Shown here: positions 18,072-26,801 of the stretch, piece by piece | How the letters are laid out: every line of letters starts with the position of its first letter | How positions within the stretch are numbered: the stretch's first letter is position 1 | From: [Actinomadura] parvosata subsp. kistnae | Lineage (GTDB): Bacteria > Actinomycetota > Actinomycetes > Streptosporangiales > Streptosporangiaceae | DNA length: 64,000 nucleotides | Direction: 5' to 3' | Assembly: GCF_900323885.1 (NCBI RefSeq) | Contig: NZ_OOHJ01000015.1 | Span: forward strand, 930,001 to 994,000 | Notes under the pieces: generated by a model | Database searches by the model: none | What the model saw: only the letters and a program-made list of their open reading frames with translations | Told to the model about the DNA's origin: nothing | Position numbers and translations under genes: made by a program

Positions 18072-19876
18072 GCCCCGCCAGGTCCGCGAGACGACGGCGT
18101 GCCTCATTCTCCGGGACGGCGGAAGGCCGGGCTCCGCGCGGAGGGCGCCCTGCCGGATCCGTGAGACGTCGGCCGGTGCCGGCGCTGGCCGCCAGCGTCA
18201 CCGGCGCCATGATCGTCGCCCTGGACGGCACCGTCCTCATCGTGGCCCAGCCCGACCTGCAACGCGACCTCGGCGCGAGCGTCGCCCAGGTCCAGTGGAC
18301 CAGCACCGGATACCTGCTCGCGGTGGCCGCCCTGCTCGTCATCGCCGGCCGCCTGGGCGACCGGCACGGCCATTCACGGCTGCTCCTCATCGGCGCCCTC
18401 GGCTTCGGCGCCACCTCGGCCGGCATCGCGCTGGCCTCGGGTGTCGGCTGGGTGATCGGGCTGAGGGTGCTGCAGGGCCTGTTCGGTGCGCTCCTGCAGC
18501 CCGCGACGCTGGCGCTGCTGCGGCTGGCTTACCCGGCCGACCGGGTCAACTCGGCGATCGCGATCCGTACCAGCGCGATCGGGGTGGCCGCTGCGGCCGG
18601 GCCAGTGCTCGGCGGCGTCCTCGTCGCGCAGTTCGGCTGGCGGGCCGTGTTCCTGATCAACATCCCGGTCGCGGCGGTGATCGCCGTACTCACCGCCACC
18701 GTACGGGAGGTCGCCGCCACCCAGCCCCGTACCGACGCCATCAGTGCCACGCCCGCGCACGGCCGTACCGACACCATCAGCGCCGCACCCACGCACGAAC
18801 CGACCGACACCACCTCCGCCTCCGCAGGCGCCGACGCCGGGCCGCCACCCCGTCCGACCGATGCCAGCCCGACGTCCCGTCGGGCCGATGTCGGCACGCC
18901 ACCCCGTCGGGCCGATGGCGGTGAACGGCCGCTCGGGTTCGTCGGCCCGGTGCTGCTCGCCGCGTCACTCGCGCTCGCCGTCTACGCGCTGGTCGGCGTG
19001 CCGGCGCACAGCTGGGTGGCCGCGCCGACGTTGCTCGGGCTCCTGGCCGCAGCAGGGGTGGCGTTGCTGTTCGGCGTGCATCAGCGCCGGACCGAGCAGC
19101 CGCTCGTGCCGTCCGCCGTGGCCCGCTCGACGCCGGTGATCGCGTCGATGGCGCTCCTGCTCGTGGTCATGGGCGGCATCTTCGGTGCGTTGTTCACGGG
19201 CACGTTCCTGCTGCAGGACGTCCTCGGGCTGGACCCGTTCGACGCCGGTCTGCGGGTGTTGCCGATGACGGCGGTCATGGTCGTCGGCGCGCCTCTGGTG
19301 AGCGTGGCGCTGCGCCGGTTCGGGGCGCGGCGCACCGCCGTCGCCGGGACGCTCCTCGTCGTGCTCGGCATCGCGGGCCTGTCCCGGCTCGGACCGGCCA
19401 GTACGTGGCCGGCCATGAGCATCGTGTTCGCCGTGCTCGGCGCGGGTTTCGCCACCGTCATGGTCACGGCCACGGGGACCGTCGTGCGGGACGCCCCGCC
19501 CGCGTACGCCGGGGTCGTCGGGGGCCTCAAGCAGACCGCCATGAACGTCGGCCCGACCGTCGGCATCGCCGTCGCGGCCGGCGTCATGGCCGGATCCGCG
19601 CCCACCGTGGCGAGCGTCGCAGCCGGGTCCGCGCCCGCCGTGGCGAGCGTCGCAGCCGGGTCCGCGCCCGCCGCGGCGAGCGCCGTTGCCGGCTCCGCAT
19701 CCGCACTGGCCGGCGGGTCCGCGACGTCGCCCACGCTCCTGGTCCTGGCCGGGCTCGCCGCCCTCGGCCTGGTCCCGGCCGCCCTGCTGCCCGGACGTTC
19801 CGCGGCCGCGCGCATGCCCGCCGCCGCATCCGCGACGTCCACATCCGTGACGTCCACATCCGGCCACAACTCGTGA
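18068..19876 (+). CDS. MFS multidrug exporter, DHA2 (14-TM EmrB/QacA) type
   Basis: 602-aa proton-driven efflux protein. Opens with MIVALDGTVLIVAQPDLQRD (the DHA2 first-helix motif with acidic residue), then the loop motif GRLGDRHGHSRLLL and GPVLGGVLVAQFGWRAVFLINIP (motif C). An insert of about 75 residues rich in T/D/S/A/P repeats lies between the two helix bundles (around residues 215-285), and three 11-residue repeats (VASVAAGSAPA type) lie near residue 511-543 before the last helix. Both are built from DNA repeats and look recently expanded. Coupled to the tetR gene by an ATGA overlap. Confidence 0.9.
   Translation: MSPARSARRRRASFSGTAEGRAPRGGRPAGSVRRRPVPALAASVTGAMIVALDGTVLIVAQPDLQRDLGASVAQVQWTSTGYLLAVAALLVIAGRLGDRHGHSRLLLIGALGFGATSAGIALASGVGWVIGLRVLQGLFGALLQPATLALLRLAYPADRVNSAIAIRTSAIGVAAAAGPVLGGVLVAQFGWRAVFLINIPVAAVIAVLTATVREVAATQPRTDAISATPAHGRTDTISAAPTHEPTDTTSASAGADAGPPPRPTDASPTSRRADVGTPPRRADGGERPLGFVGPVLLAASLALAVYALVGVPAHSWVAAPTLLGLLAAAGVALLFGVHQRRTEQPLVPSAVARSTPVIASMALLLVVMGGIFGALFTGTFLLQDVLGLDPFDAGLRVLPMTAVMVVGAPLVSVALRRFGARRTAVAGTLLVVLGIAGLSRLGPASTWPAMSIVFAVLGAGFATVMVTATGTVVRDAPPAYAGVVGGLKQTAMNVGPTVGIAVAAGVMAGSAPTVASVAAGSAPAVASVAAGSAPAAASAVAGSASALAGGSATSPTLLVLAGLAALGLVPAALLPGRSAAARMPAAASATSTSVTSTSGHNS
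19598..19696. repeat. 33-bp in-frame tandem repeat, three copies
   Basis: Units at 19598, 19631 and 19664, the first two nearly identical; core GTGGCGAGCGTCGCAGCC. They lengthen a loop between the last membrane helices of the MFS protein. Confidence 0.92.
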
Positions 19877-19957
19877 CAAACCCCCCTGCCATCTGCCATA
19901 CATCGATCAAGGCCATTCGGCGTGCGGGGACGCTGTTCTCACCCATCTGGGGGTTCC

Positions 19958-22831
19958 GTGAAGCGGCTCTGCAGCGCCCTGGGATCGATCCTGCTCCTGT
20001 CCGCCGCCCTGATCGCCGGGAACGTTCCACCGGCGGCGGCGGCCTTACCCGCGTCGTTCCAGAAACAGACGGTCTTCAGCGGGCTCAACCATCCGTCCAA
20101 CATCGAGTTCTCGCCCGACGGCCGGGTGTTCGTGGCCGAGAAGAGCGGGCTGATCAAGGTGTTCGACTCGCTCGCCGACACCACGCCCACCACGTACGCC
20201 GACCTGCGCACCCAGGTGCACAACTTCTGGGACCGCGGCCTGCTCGGCCTGGCGTTGCACCCGGACTTCCCGTCCGATCCGCGGATGTTCGTCCTGTACG
20301 CCTACGACGCCGTCCCCGGCGGCACCGCGCCCCGCTGGGGCACCCCCGGAGGCACGGACGACCCCTGCCCCACCCCGCCCGGCGCCACGGCCGACGGCTG
20401 CCTGGTCACCGGGCGCCTGTCGGTGATCTCCCCGTCGGGGGCGGAGACGCCGCTGATCACGGACTGGTGCCAGCAGCATCCGAGCCATTCGGTGGGTGAC
20501 CTGCAGTTCGGCCCGGACGGCGCCCTGTACGCCTCCGGCGGCGACGGCGCGAGCTTCAACTTCGCCGACTACGGGCAGGACAACCTGCCGGCCTCCGACG
20601 TCACCCCGGACAACCCGTGCGGCGACCCGCCGTCCCCGGTCGGCACCGCGCTGAGCCCGCCGGCCGCCGAGGGTGGCGCGCTGCGCTCGCAGGACGTCCT
20701 CACCAGCACGGACCCGGCCGGACTGTCCGGCACCGTTATCCGGATAAATCCGGACACGGGGGCTGCTGCCTCCGGCAACCCCAACGCGGGCAGCGCCGAC
20801 CCCAACGTCGCCAGGATCGTCGCCCACGGCCTGCGCAACCCGTTCCGCATCACGAACCGCCCAGGAACGTCGGAGATCTGGTCGGGCGAGGTCGGCTGGA
20901 GCACGTACGAGGAGATCAACCGGATCGCCACCCCCACCGCGAGCGTCCCCAACTTCGGCTGGCCCTGCTACGAGGGCGCGGCCCGCCAGGCCGGCTACGA
21001 CAACCTCAACCTGACCCTCTGCGAGAACCTCTACACGGCCGGCGCCTCCGCGCACGCCGCCCCGTACTTCGCCTGGAACCACAACTCCAGGCCCGCCCCG
21101 AACGACCCCTGCCCGACCGGCGGCTCCTCCTCCAGCGGCGTCGCCTTCTACGAGGGCGGCGACTACCCCGACGCCTACGACGGCGCGCTGTTCTTCTCCG
21201 ACTACAGCCGCTCGTGCGTCTGGGTGATGACCAGGGGCGCGAACGGCCTGCCCGACCCCGCCACCGTCGCGAACTTCGACTCCGGCATCCCCGCCGTCGA
21301 GCTGGAGATCGGCCCGGGCGGCGACCTGTTCGCGGTCGACTACACCAACGGCACGATCGTCCGCTACATCTACGACAACACCCCGCCGACCGCCGTCATC
21401 GACGCCACCCCGGCCTCCGGCAACGCCCCGCTCACGGTGAACTTCTCCGCCGCCCGCTCCTCCGACGCCGACGGCGACCCCCTCACCTACGCCTGGGACC
21501 TCGACGGCGACGGCGAGCTGGACGACTCCACATCGGCCACCCCGTCCTTCACCTACACGCAACCCGGCTCCCCGGTGGTGCGGCTGCGGGTGAGCGACGA
21601 CCGCGGCGGCCAGGGCGACGCCACCGTGACGATCAACGTGGCCAACACCGCCCCCACGGCCACCATCACGACCCCCACCGCGGACACCACCTGGGCGGTC
21701 GGCCAGTCGATCGCGTTCTCCGGCAGCGGCAGCGACGCGCAGGACGGCACCATCCCGGGCTCGCGCATGAGGTGGGCGCTCATCATGCACCACTGCCCCA
21801 GCACCTGCCACGAGCATGAGATCACCACGTTCACCGGGGCGAGCGGCACCTTCCAGGCGCCCGACCACGAGTACCCCTCGCACCTGGAGCTGCGCCTGAC
21901 CGTCACCGACGCGCACGGGCTGACCGACACCGAGAGTGTGCTGCTGCAGCCCAGAACCGTGCAGCTGACCTTCACCTCCTCCCCTCCGGGGCTGCGGCTC
22001 GGCTTCAACAGCGAGCAGGCGGCCACGCCGTTCACCCGTACGGTGATCGTCGGGTCCGGCAACTCGGTCACGGCGCCGTCGCCGCAGACCTCCGGCGGCC
22101 AGAGCTACGCGTTCGCGTCGTGGTCCGACGGCGGGGCCGAGACGCACCAGGTCGTGGCGCCCGCGACGGCGGCCACGTACACGGCCGTGTACACGCCGGT
22201 GCCGGCGGCGGCCGGGCTGGTGGCCGCGTACGGGATGAACGAGAGCTCCGGCAGCACCGTCACCGACGCCTCAGGCAACGGCAACACCGGCACCGCCACC
22301 GGCACGAGCCGCACCTCCAGCGGCAGGTACGGCCGGGCGCTGTCCTTCAACGGCCTGCTCAGCCACGTCGACGTGCCCGACTCGGCCGGGCTGCGGCTGA
22401 CCACCGGCATGACGATCGAGGCGTGGGTGCGCCCGTCGAGCGTCAGCGGCTGGCGTACCGTGGTCATGAAGCGGCACTCGGGCGGGCTGGCGTACGCGCT
22501 GTCGGCCGGGGCGACGGACCAGCGGCCGCACGCCCGCCTGCACACCACCGCCGCCGCCGACCTGCCCGGCCCGGCCGCGCTCCCGCTCAACACGTGGTCG
22601 CACCTGGCGGCCACGTACGACGGCTCGGCCCTGCGGCTCTACGTCAACGGCACGCAGGTGGCGCAGCAGAGCGTCACGGGCCCGATCCGCACGGACGGCG
22701 GCTCGCTCAGGATCGGCGGCAACGGCCTGCTGAACCAGGTGTTCAGCGGGCAGATCGACGAGGTGCGCATCTACAGCGGCGCCCTCACGGCGGCGCAGAT
22801 CCAGACCGACATGAACACGCCGGTGTCCTGA
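19958..22831 (+). CDS. Secreted PQQ-type glucose/sorbosone dehydrogenase with PKD and LamG-like domains
   Basis: 957 aa, exported. GTG at 19958 follows GGGGG and starts a signal peptide (1-30). Residues about 35-480 are a six-bladed glucose/sorbosone dehydrogenase domain (LNHPSNIEFSPDGRVFVAEK, GLLGLALHPDF, VARIVAHGLRNPFRI), which oxidises sugars or sugar alcohols using PQQ. A PKD domain follows (about 490-570, with SSDADGDPLTYAWDLDGDG), then a second Ig-like stretch, and a C-terminal concanavalin/LamG-type domain (about 750-955, with YVNGTQVAQQ and GQIDEVRIYSGAL) that probably binds carbohydrate. Likely acts on a polymer-bound substrate outside the cell (inference). Ends at a bidirectional terminator. 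Confidence 0.88.
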   Translation: MKRLCSALGSILLLSAALIAGNVPPAAAALPASFQKQTVFSGLNHPSNIEFSPDGRVFVAEKSGLIKVFDSLADTTPTTYADLRTQVHNFWDRGLLGLALHPDFPSDPRMFVLYAYDAVPGGTAPRWGTPGGTDDPCPTPPGATADGCLVTGRLSVISPSGAETPLITDWCQQHPSHSVGDLQFGPDGALYASGGDGASFNFADYGQDNLPASDVTPDNPCGDPPSPVGTALSPPAAEGGALRSQDVLTSTDPAGLSGTVIRINPDTGAAASGNPNAGSADPNVARIVAHGLRNPFRITNRPGTSEIWSGEVGWSTYEEINRIATPTASVPNFGWPCYEGAARQAGYDNLNLTLCENLYTAGASAHAAPYFAWNHNSRPAPNDPCPTGGSSSSGVAFYEGGDYPDAYDGALFFSDYSRSCVWVMTRGANGLPDPATVANFDSGIPAVELEIGPGGDLFAVDYTNGTIVRYIYDNTPPTAVIDATPASGNAPLTVNFSAARSSDADGDPLTYAWDLDGDGELDDSTSATPSFTYTQPGSPVVRLRVSDDRGGQGDATVTINVANTAPTATITTPTADTTWAVGQSIAFSGSGSDAQDGTIPGSRMRWALIMHHCPSTCHEHEITTFTGASGTFQAPDHEYPSHLELRLTVTDAHGLTDTESVLLQPRTVQLTFTSSPPGLRLGFNSEQAATPFTRTVIVGSGNSVTAPSPQTSGGQSYAFASWSDGGAETHQVVAPATAATYTAVYTPVPAAAGLVAAYGMNESSGSTVTDASGNGNTGTATGTSRTSSGRYGRALSFNGLLSHVDVPDSAGLRLTTGMTIEAWVRPSSVSGWRTVVMKRHSGGLAYALSAGATDQRPHARLHTTAAADLPGPAALPLNTWSHLAATYDGSALRLYVNGTQVAQQSVTGPIRTDGGSLRIGGNGLLNQVFSGQIDEVRIYSGALTAAQIQTDMNTPVS

Positions 22832-22838
22832 CCCTGCC

Positions 22839-22868
22839 GAGGCCCGGTCCCCGTCCGGGCCGGGCCTC
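22839..22868. terminator. Bidirectional hairpin between convergent genes
   Basis: GAGGCCCGG (22839-22847) pairs with CCGGGCCTC (22860-22868). It lies between the dehydrogenase stop and the end of the TSUP gene, overlapping the latter by two bases. Confidence 0.65.
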
Positions 22869-23598
22869 ACAGGGCGGTGATCACGTTCTGGACGATCAGT
22901 CCCACGGCCGACAACGCCGCCACCGTCAGCACCGCCACCCGCACCTTCCCCCCGTCGAGGTAGCGCCGCAGCGGCCCCGACACCAGGAACCCCAGCACCA
23001 TGGGCACGATCAGCACGCTCCCGGTCAGCAGCGCCTGCCCGGGCAGCTCCCCCACCAGGTGCAGGATGACCAGCGACTGGGCCGCGCTCAGGCAGAAGAA
23101 CATCGCGAGCGTGGCCCTGATCTGCGGCCCCTTGGCGTTCTGGTACACCAGCGCGATGGGCGGCCCGCCGATGCCCGTGGCGGTGCCCGTGATGCCCGAG
23201 ACGAACCCCGCCGACGTGATCGTGTACCCGTTGCGCGGCACGCTCAGCGCCCGCGCCGTCAACGCCACCGCGACCAGCACCATGACGGCCACGAAGATGC
23301 CTCTGGTGTAGACAGAAAAGTAGACCACGATGACTGCGGCAATGGCACTACCGGGCAGCCTGCCGAGCAACGCGAACCCCAGCCCCCGCCAGTCCACCCG
23401 CCGCCACTCGACGGCCAGCGTGAACAGCGGGAGCGTCATGTTGACCACCTGGATGGCGCCGGGCATGAGGTCGGGGGCCATCATGGTGAGCACGGGGGCC
23501 GCGACCAGGCCGAGCCCGAACCCGACGCCACCTTGCACGATGGCCCCGAGGAAGACCGCCAGGCTGCCAACAATCAGGACCAATGCCGCATTTGTCAT
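22867..23598 (-). CDS. TSUP (TauE/SafE) family membrane permease
   Basis: 243-aa protein with about eight hydrophobic segments and the two repeated glycine-rich family signatures: GGVGFGLGLVAAPVLTM near the N-terminus and GTATGIGGPPIALVYQN in the second half. TSUP proteins export sulfite, sulfoacetate or related sulfur/organic anions. No sulfur-metabolism gene is nearby to refine the substrate. ATG at 23598; divergent from the toxin-antitoxin pair across 100 bp. Confidence 0.88.
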   Translation of the reverse strand: MTNAALVLIVGSLAVFLGAIVQGGVGFGLGLVAAPVLTMMAPDLMPGAIQVVNMTLPLFTLAVEWRRVDWRGLGFALLGRLPGSAIAAVIVVYFSVYTRGIFVAVMVLVAVALTARALSVPRNGYTITSAGFVSGITGTATGIGGPPIALVYQNAKGPQIRATLAMFFCLSAAQSLVILHLVGELPGQALLTGSVLIVPMVLGFLVSGPLRRYLDGGKVRVAVLTVAALSAVGLIVQNVITAL

Positions 23599-23685
23599 GC
23601 GGACGAGTCAACCATCTTTACTCTCTGTTGCCGTAAGTGCCGTGCGAGTAATGGCGTTGCGATAGTGTTCCTGCCGACGCGGACG

Positions 23686-23691
23686 TAGCCT
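23686..23691 (+). promoter_or_regulatory. Candidate -10 box (TAGCCT) for a leaderless antitoxin start
   Basis: TAGCCT ends exactly 7 bases before the ATG at 23699; no Shine-Dalgarno sequence lies between. Confidence 0.45.
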
Positions 23692-23698
23692 GTGGAAT

Positions 23699-24007
23699 AT
23701 GAGCGCGAAGCATAACGCGGCGACCACGATCCGTGTCAGCGTCAAGACGAGAGACCGTCTGGCCAAGATCGCCCGACAGGAGGGCCGCAACATGACCGAA
23801 GTGCTCAACGACGCCATCACCGACTACGAGCAGAAGCTGTTCTGGCAGACCGTCAACGAGCAGATCGAGCGCACCCAGCGCGAAGACCCGGAAGGCTGGG
23901 CCGACTATCTCGCGGAGCGAGAGCTCGTGCTGGGCCCGAAGCCGCGCTCCCGCCAGATCGCTCCCGAGTGGGAGGGCCTCATCACATTCCCCGAGGAGAA
24001 CGAGTGA
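23699..24007 (+). CDS. Ribbon-helix-helix antitoxin (MazE-type partner)
   Basis: 102 aa. The first 45 residues form a ribbon-helix-helix DNA-binding fold (TTIRVSVKTRDRLAKIARQ, NMTEVLNDAI), and the acidic/tryptophan-rich C-terminal half is the expected toxin-binding part. In such operons the antitoxin neutralises the toxin and, with it, represses the shared promoter. The stop overlaps the toxin GTG by two bases (GTGA), so the two are translationally coupled. Confidence 0.85.
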   Translation: MSAKHNAATTIRVSVKTRDRLAKIARQEGRNMTEVLNDAITDYEQKLFWQTVNEQIERTQREDPEGWADYLAERELVLGPKPRSRQIAPEWEGLITFPEENE

Positions 24008-24336
24008 AGCTGGCGAAAGGCGACATCTGGTTCGCCCGATTCGGTCGGCCGACCGGTCGCGAGCAGGGCTTCGACCGCCCCGCGTTGATCATCAGCAACG
24101 ACCACCTCAACCAGTCGCGGCTGGACATCGTCTTCGCGGTGCCCCTGACCACGCGCGAGCGCGGCTACATGACCCACGTCCGCATCGACCGCGACGGCAC
24201 CGGGCTGGCCAGGACGAGCTGGGCGATGATGGAGCAACTGCGCGCCATCTCGCCCGACCGCTTCGACTTCTACGTCGGCAGCGCGCCCGGCGAGGTGGTC
24301 GACGAGGCCGTCACCGTGCTGAAGCGCATGCTGTGA
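24004..24336 (+). CDS. mazF: MazF/PemK-family endoribonuclease toxin
   Basis: 110 aa. GTG at 24004 overlaps the antitoxin stop. Starts with KGDIWFARFG, then RPALIISNDHLNQS and VFAVPLTTRERG, and the late block GLARTSWAMMEQLRAIS: the conserved strands and loop of the MazF/PemK fold, including the arginine and threonine/serine of the catalytic face. MazF toxins cut single-stranded RNA at short motifs, leaving 2',3'-cyclic phosphate and 5'-OH ends. Followed by a clear hairpin. Cut-site specificity cannot be predicted. Confidence 0.9.
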   Translation: MKLAKGDIWFARFGRPTGREQGFDRPALIISNDHLNQSRLDIVFAVPLTTRERGYMTHVRIDRDGTGLARTSWAMMEQLRAISPDRFDFYVGSAPGEVVDEAVTVLKRML

Positions 24337-24359
24337 GACCGCGCACGCGATGAGATGTT

Positions 24360-24392
24360 GCCGCCCGGCGAAATAGCAGTTCGCCGGGTGGC
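24360..24392 (+). terminator. Hairpin terminator after the toxin-antitoxin operon
   Basis: GCCGCCCGGCGAA (24360-24372) pairs with TTCGCCGGGTGGC (24380-24392) with a single G-U-type mismatch around a 7-base loop. Confidence 0.7.
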
Positions 24393-24422
24393 ACCTCTCA
24401 TCCTGTCACAGTCCTCGCGCTC

Positions 24423-24428
24423 TAAGCT
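24423..24428 (+). promoter_or_regulatory. Candidate -10 box (TAAGCT) for a leaderless start
   Basis: CTCTAAGCT lies 7 bases before GTG 24436, near-identical to the block before the paralogue at 8291. Confidence 0.5.
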
Positions 24429-24435
24429 TCCGACC

Positions 24436-25203
24436 GTGCGATCCTCACCCCTCATCCTCGCCGCACTCGTCCTCGCCGCGAGCCTGCCCCCTCAGACCGC
24501 ACACGCCGCCATGCCGGCGTTCCCCGGCAAGGCCGGCAAGCTGGGGGTCAGCGCCTGTCCCGAGACGCCGCTCACCGCCGGCGGGATCCCGCGCACCCGC
24601 GAGTACCTGGGCGCGGTCGTGAAATGTCTCGACAAGTCGTGGTCGGCGTACTTCGCGCGGACCCGGGCGCGGTTCGAACGGCCCTCCGTGCGGTACGCCG
24701 AGGAGGGCACCGTGTGCGGGGTCGCGCTCGCGGACGTGGACGCGTTCTACTGCCACCCCAGCAGGACCCTGGTGTTCCCGCTGACCGGCCGCTGGATCGA
24801 CGGCCGCACGGACCTGTATCCGTTCAAGGTCGCCGCCCACGAGTACGCCCACCACCTGCAGACCCTCACCGGCGTCCGGCGCGCCTACGAGGCGCGCCAC
24901 CGCGCCGAACCCGCCGCCCGCACGGAGTTGCGGCGGCGGTTCGAGCTGCAGGCCGACTGCCTGGCCGGGGTGTTCATGGGCAGCGTACGCGGCTCGCTCG
25001 CCCGGACCGGCGACGACTGGCAGGCCCTGGACGAGGCGATCCGCGCCACCGGCGACACGGGCGAGCGGCGCAGCCACGGCGGGGGCGCCAGTCGGGTCCG
25101 CTGGTTCGGACGCGGCCTGGCCACGACGTCACCCGCCGCCTGCGACACCTGGTCCGCCCCGCCGCCAAAGTCTCCTGACGCCCCCGCCGCCAAAGTCTCT
25201 TGA
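24436..25203 (+). CDS. Putative secreted neutral zinc metallopeptidase, paralogue 4
   Basis: 255 aa; a detached fourth copy of the family at 6503-9040. Signal peptide 1-25 (ending AHAAM), zinc motif HEYAHH at 135-140 (alanine where the other three have glycine) and ELQADC at 170-175. It shares KAGKLGVSAC with paralogue 2 (KTGKLGISAC) and the C-terminal tryptophan tail (CDTWSAP). The last 16 or so codons are altered by a 25-bp tandem duplication: the ancestral end was probably SAPxAKVS, now SAPPPKSPDAPAAKVS. GTG start chosen from the signal peptide and the leaderless-type -10. Zinc ligands are retained, so probably active; substrate unknown. Confidence 0.83.
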   Translation: MRSSPLILAALVLAASLPPQTAHAAMPAFPGKAGKLGVSACPETPLTAGGIPRTREYLGAVVKCLDKSWSAYFARTRARFERPSVRYAEEGTVCGVALADVDAFYCHPSRTLVFPLTGRWIDGRTDLYPFKVAAHEYAHHLQTLTGVRRAYEARHRAEPAARTELRRRFELQADCLAGVFMGSVRGSLARTGDDWQALDEAIRATGDTGERRSHGGGASRVRWFGRGLATTSPAACDTWSAPPPKSPDAPAAKVS

Positions 25204-25230
25204 CGGCCCCCGCCGCCAAGGTCTTTGACC
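25157..25230. repeat. Three tandem copies (about 25 bp) around the peptidase 4 stop codon
   Basis: Copies at 25157-25180, 25182-25205 and 25208-25230 share CCCCGCCGCCAARG followed by TCTYYTGAC. Each carries a TGA (25176, 25201, 25226) in successive frames; only the second terminates the gene frame. Confidence 0.93.
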
Positions 25231-25310
25231 GCGCCGGCAACGGCCGCCCCGGCGCCGGCTCGCCGCTTGGTCCTCGTCCCGCCGCGCGGCCCCTCCCTGC
25301 CCTTTCCCGC

Positions 25311-26801
25311 TCATGCCCGTCGGGTCAGGGCGGCGGCGATGCGGGTGGCCTGGGCGGCGAGGCCCGGGATGCTGGAGGTGATGAACGAACCGCCGCCCGC
25401 CAGATCCCCCAGCACGTGCAGGCGACCGTCGCGGGGCACCAGCCCGCCCGACGGGTGCAGCTCGGCCAGGCCGCCTTCGAGGAGCGTGGTGACCAGCGGC
25501 TCGGCCGCGCCGGGCACCGCCTGGGGCGGCGGGTTGACGGCGTTGATCGCCACGTCCACGTCCACGTCGCCGCCGTCGCCCCGTACCCGGAAGCCGCCCT
25601 CCACCGCCTCGATCTTGCGGACGCCGGCGACGACCCCGAGCTGCCCCGCGTCGAACAGGCGCAGCAGGGTGACGGCGTTCACCGGCACCATGGGCGAGGC
25701 CACGCTGATGGCCAGGCGGGCGTGGCGGCGCAGCCGTTCGCGATCGGGCTCGGGCAGCAGCCGCCACGCGAGCGGGCCGACCTGGTGCGCGGCCTCCTGC
25801 AGCACCCGGCGCGCGATCGCGGGGTCGCCGACGGCGGCCAGCTGGCGGCGCAGCCGCTCGGCGGGCGGTTCGGAGACCGACGACAGGAGCTCGCCGGTGA
25901 AGCGGGCGTATTCCTCGCCCGCGTCGTCCAGCTCGGCGCGGAGGAGCGCGGCGAGGTCGTCGAGCGTGACCGCGCCCCGCTCGCGGCGCAGCGCCTCCAC
26001 CCGTTCGGCGGTGAGGTGCCGCCGCTGGTGGCCGAGCGGGCGCTGCCAGACGGCCGGGAGCATGCCGGTGCGCGAGACGAGCACGATACGTCCGGTGTGT
26101 CCGCGTGCGGCGAGCGACACGACGACGTCCACGGCGGTCAGCCCGCTGCCGATCACCGCGACGTCGGCCCCGCCCGGCACCCCGTCCAGCGTGGCCGCCA
26201 GCGGGTACGGATCACCGGCGAACCCCGGCGCGCCGGCCAGCCCGTAGTGGTCCTGCGGCGTCCCGGCCCCCACGCACACCACCACCTGGCCGGCCGGGTA
26301 CTCGTGCCCGTCGGCGGTACGCACACTCAGACGAGACCCGCCATCGGCCGAGGCCACACCGCCGGGCCTGGCCTCCGGCATGGCGCCGGGCACGCTGCCG
26401 GGCGCAGCGCTGGTGACCCCGACGACCTGGGAGGCGACGACCCGGGTCCGCCAGCCGCGCTCCCGCAGTCGCGCCAGGGCGGCCTCGGCGGTGTCGGACA
26501 GGTACTCGCCGTACAGCGCGCGCGGCACCAGCGGATGGCCCAGCAGGTCGTCCAGGTGGGCGGCGGCACGCTCCTCGCCCAGCCAGCCGGCGTAGTGCCG
26601 CGTGTCCGAGGCTCTGATCGACATGATGGCGGGCGGCGCGTTGACCAGCACGCTGTCCAGGTCCGGCCCGTACGGGCGGCCGCGCCACAGGCTCGGCCCC
26701 GGCTCGAACACGGTGATCTCCTCCCCTTCCGCCTCCCCGACGGCCAGGGCGTCCAGCAGCCCGGCTGCGGCGGCCCCGGCTCCGATGATCGCGATGTGCA
26801 C
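25311..26801 (-). CDS. FAD/NAD(P)-binding oxidoreductase (YdhS-like flavoprotein)
   Basis: 496 aa. An N-terminal FAD-binding Rossmann motif (AIIGAGAAAAGLLDAL) starts two residues after the GTG at 26801. That start is preferred because AAGGAG lies 6 bases upstream; an ATG at 26816 is possible but would place that sequence inside the gene. A second nucleotide-binding motif (VAVIGSGLTAVDVVVSL) lies near residue 210. The family (FAD-NAD(P)-binding, YdhS/HcrB-like) is poorly characterised, so the substrate is unknown. Divergent from the LuxR gene, which may regulate it (inference). Confidence 0.82.
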   Translation of the reverse strand: MHIAIIGAGAAAAGLLDALAVGEAEGEEITVFEPGPSLWRGRPYGPDLDSVLVNAPPAIMSIRASDTRHYAGWLGEERAAAHLDDLLGHPLVPRALYGEYLSDTAEAALARLRERGWRTRVVASQVVGVTSAAPGSVPGAMPEARPGGVASADGGSRLSVRTADGHEYPAGQVVVCVGAGTPQDHYGLAGAPGFAGDPYPLAATLDGVPGGADVAVIGSGLTAVDVVVSLAARGHTGRIVLVSRTGMLPAVWQRPLGHQRRHLTAERVEALRRERGAVTLDDLAALLRAELDDAGEEYARFTGELLSSVSEPPAERLRRQLAAVGDPAIARRVLQEAAHQVGPLAWRLLPEPDRERLRRHARLAISVASPMVPVNAVTLLRLFDAGQLGVVAGVRKIEAVEGGFRVRGDGGDVDVDVAINAVNPPPQAVPGAAEPLVTTLLEGGLAELHPSGGLVPRDGRLHVLGDLAGGGSFITSSIPGLAAQATRIAAALTRRA

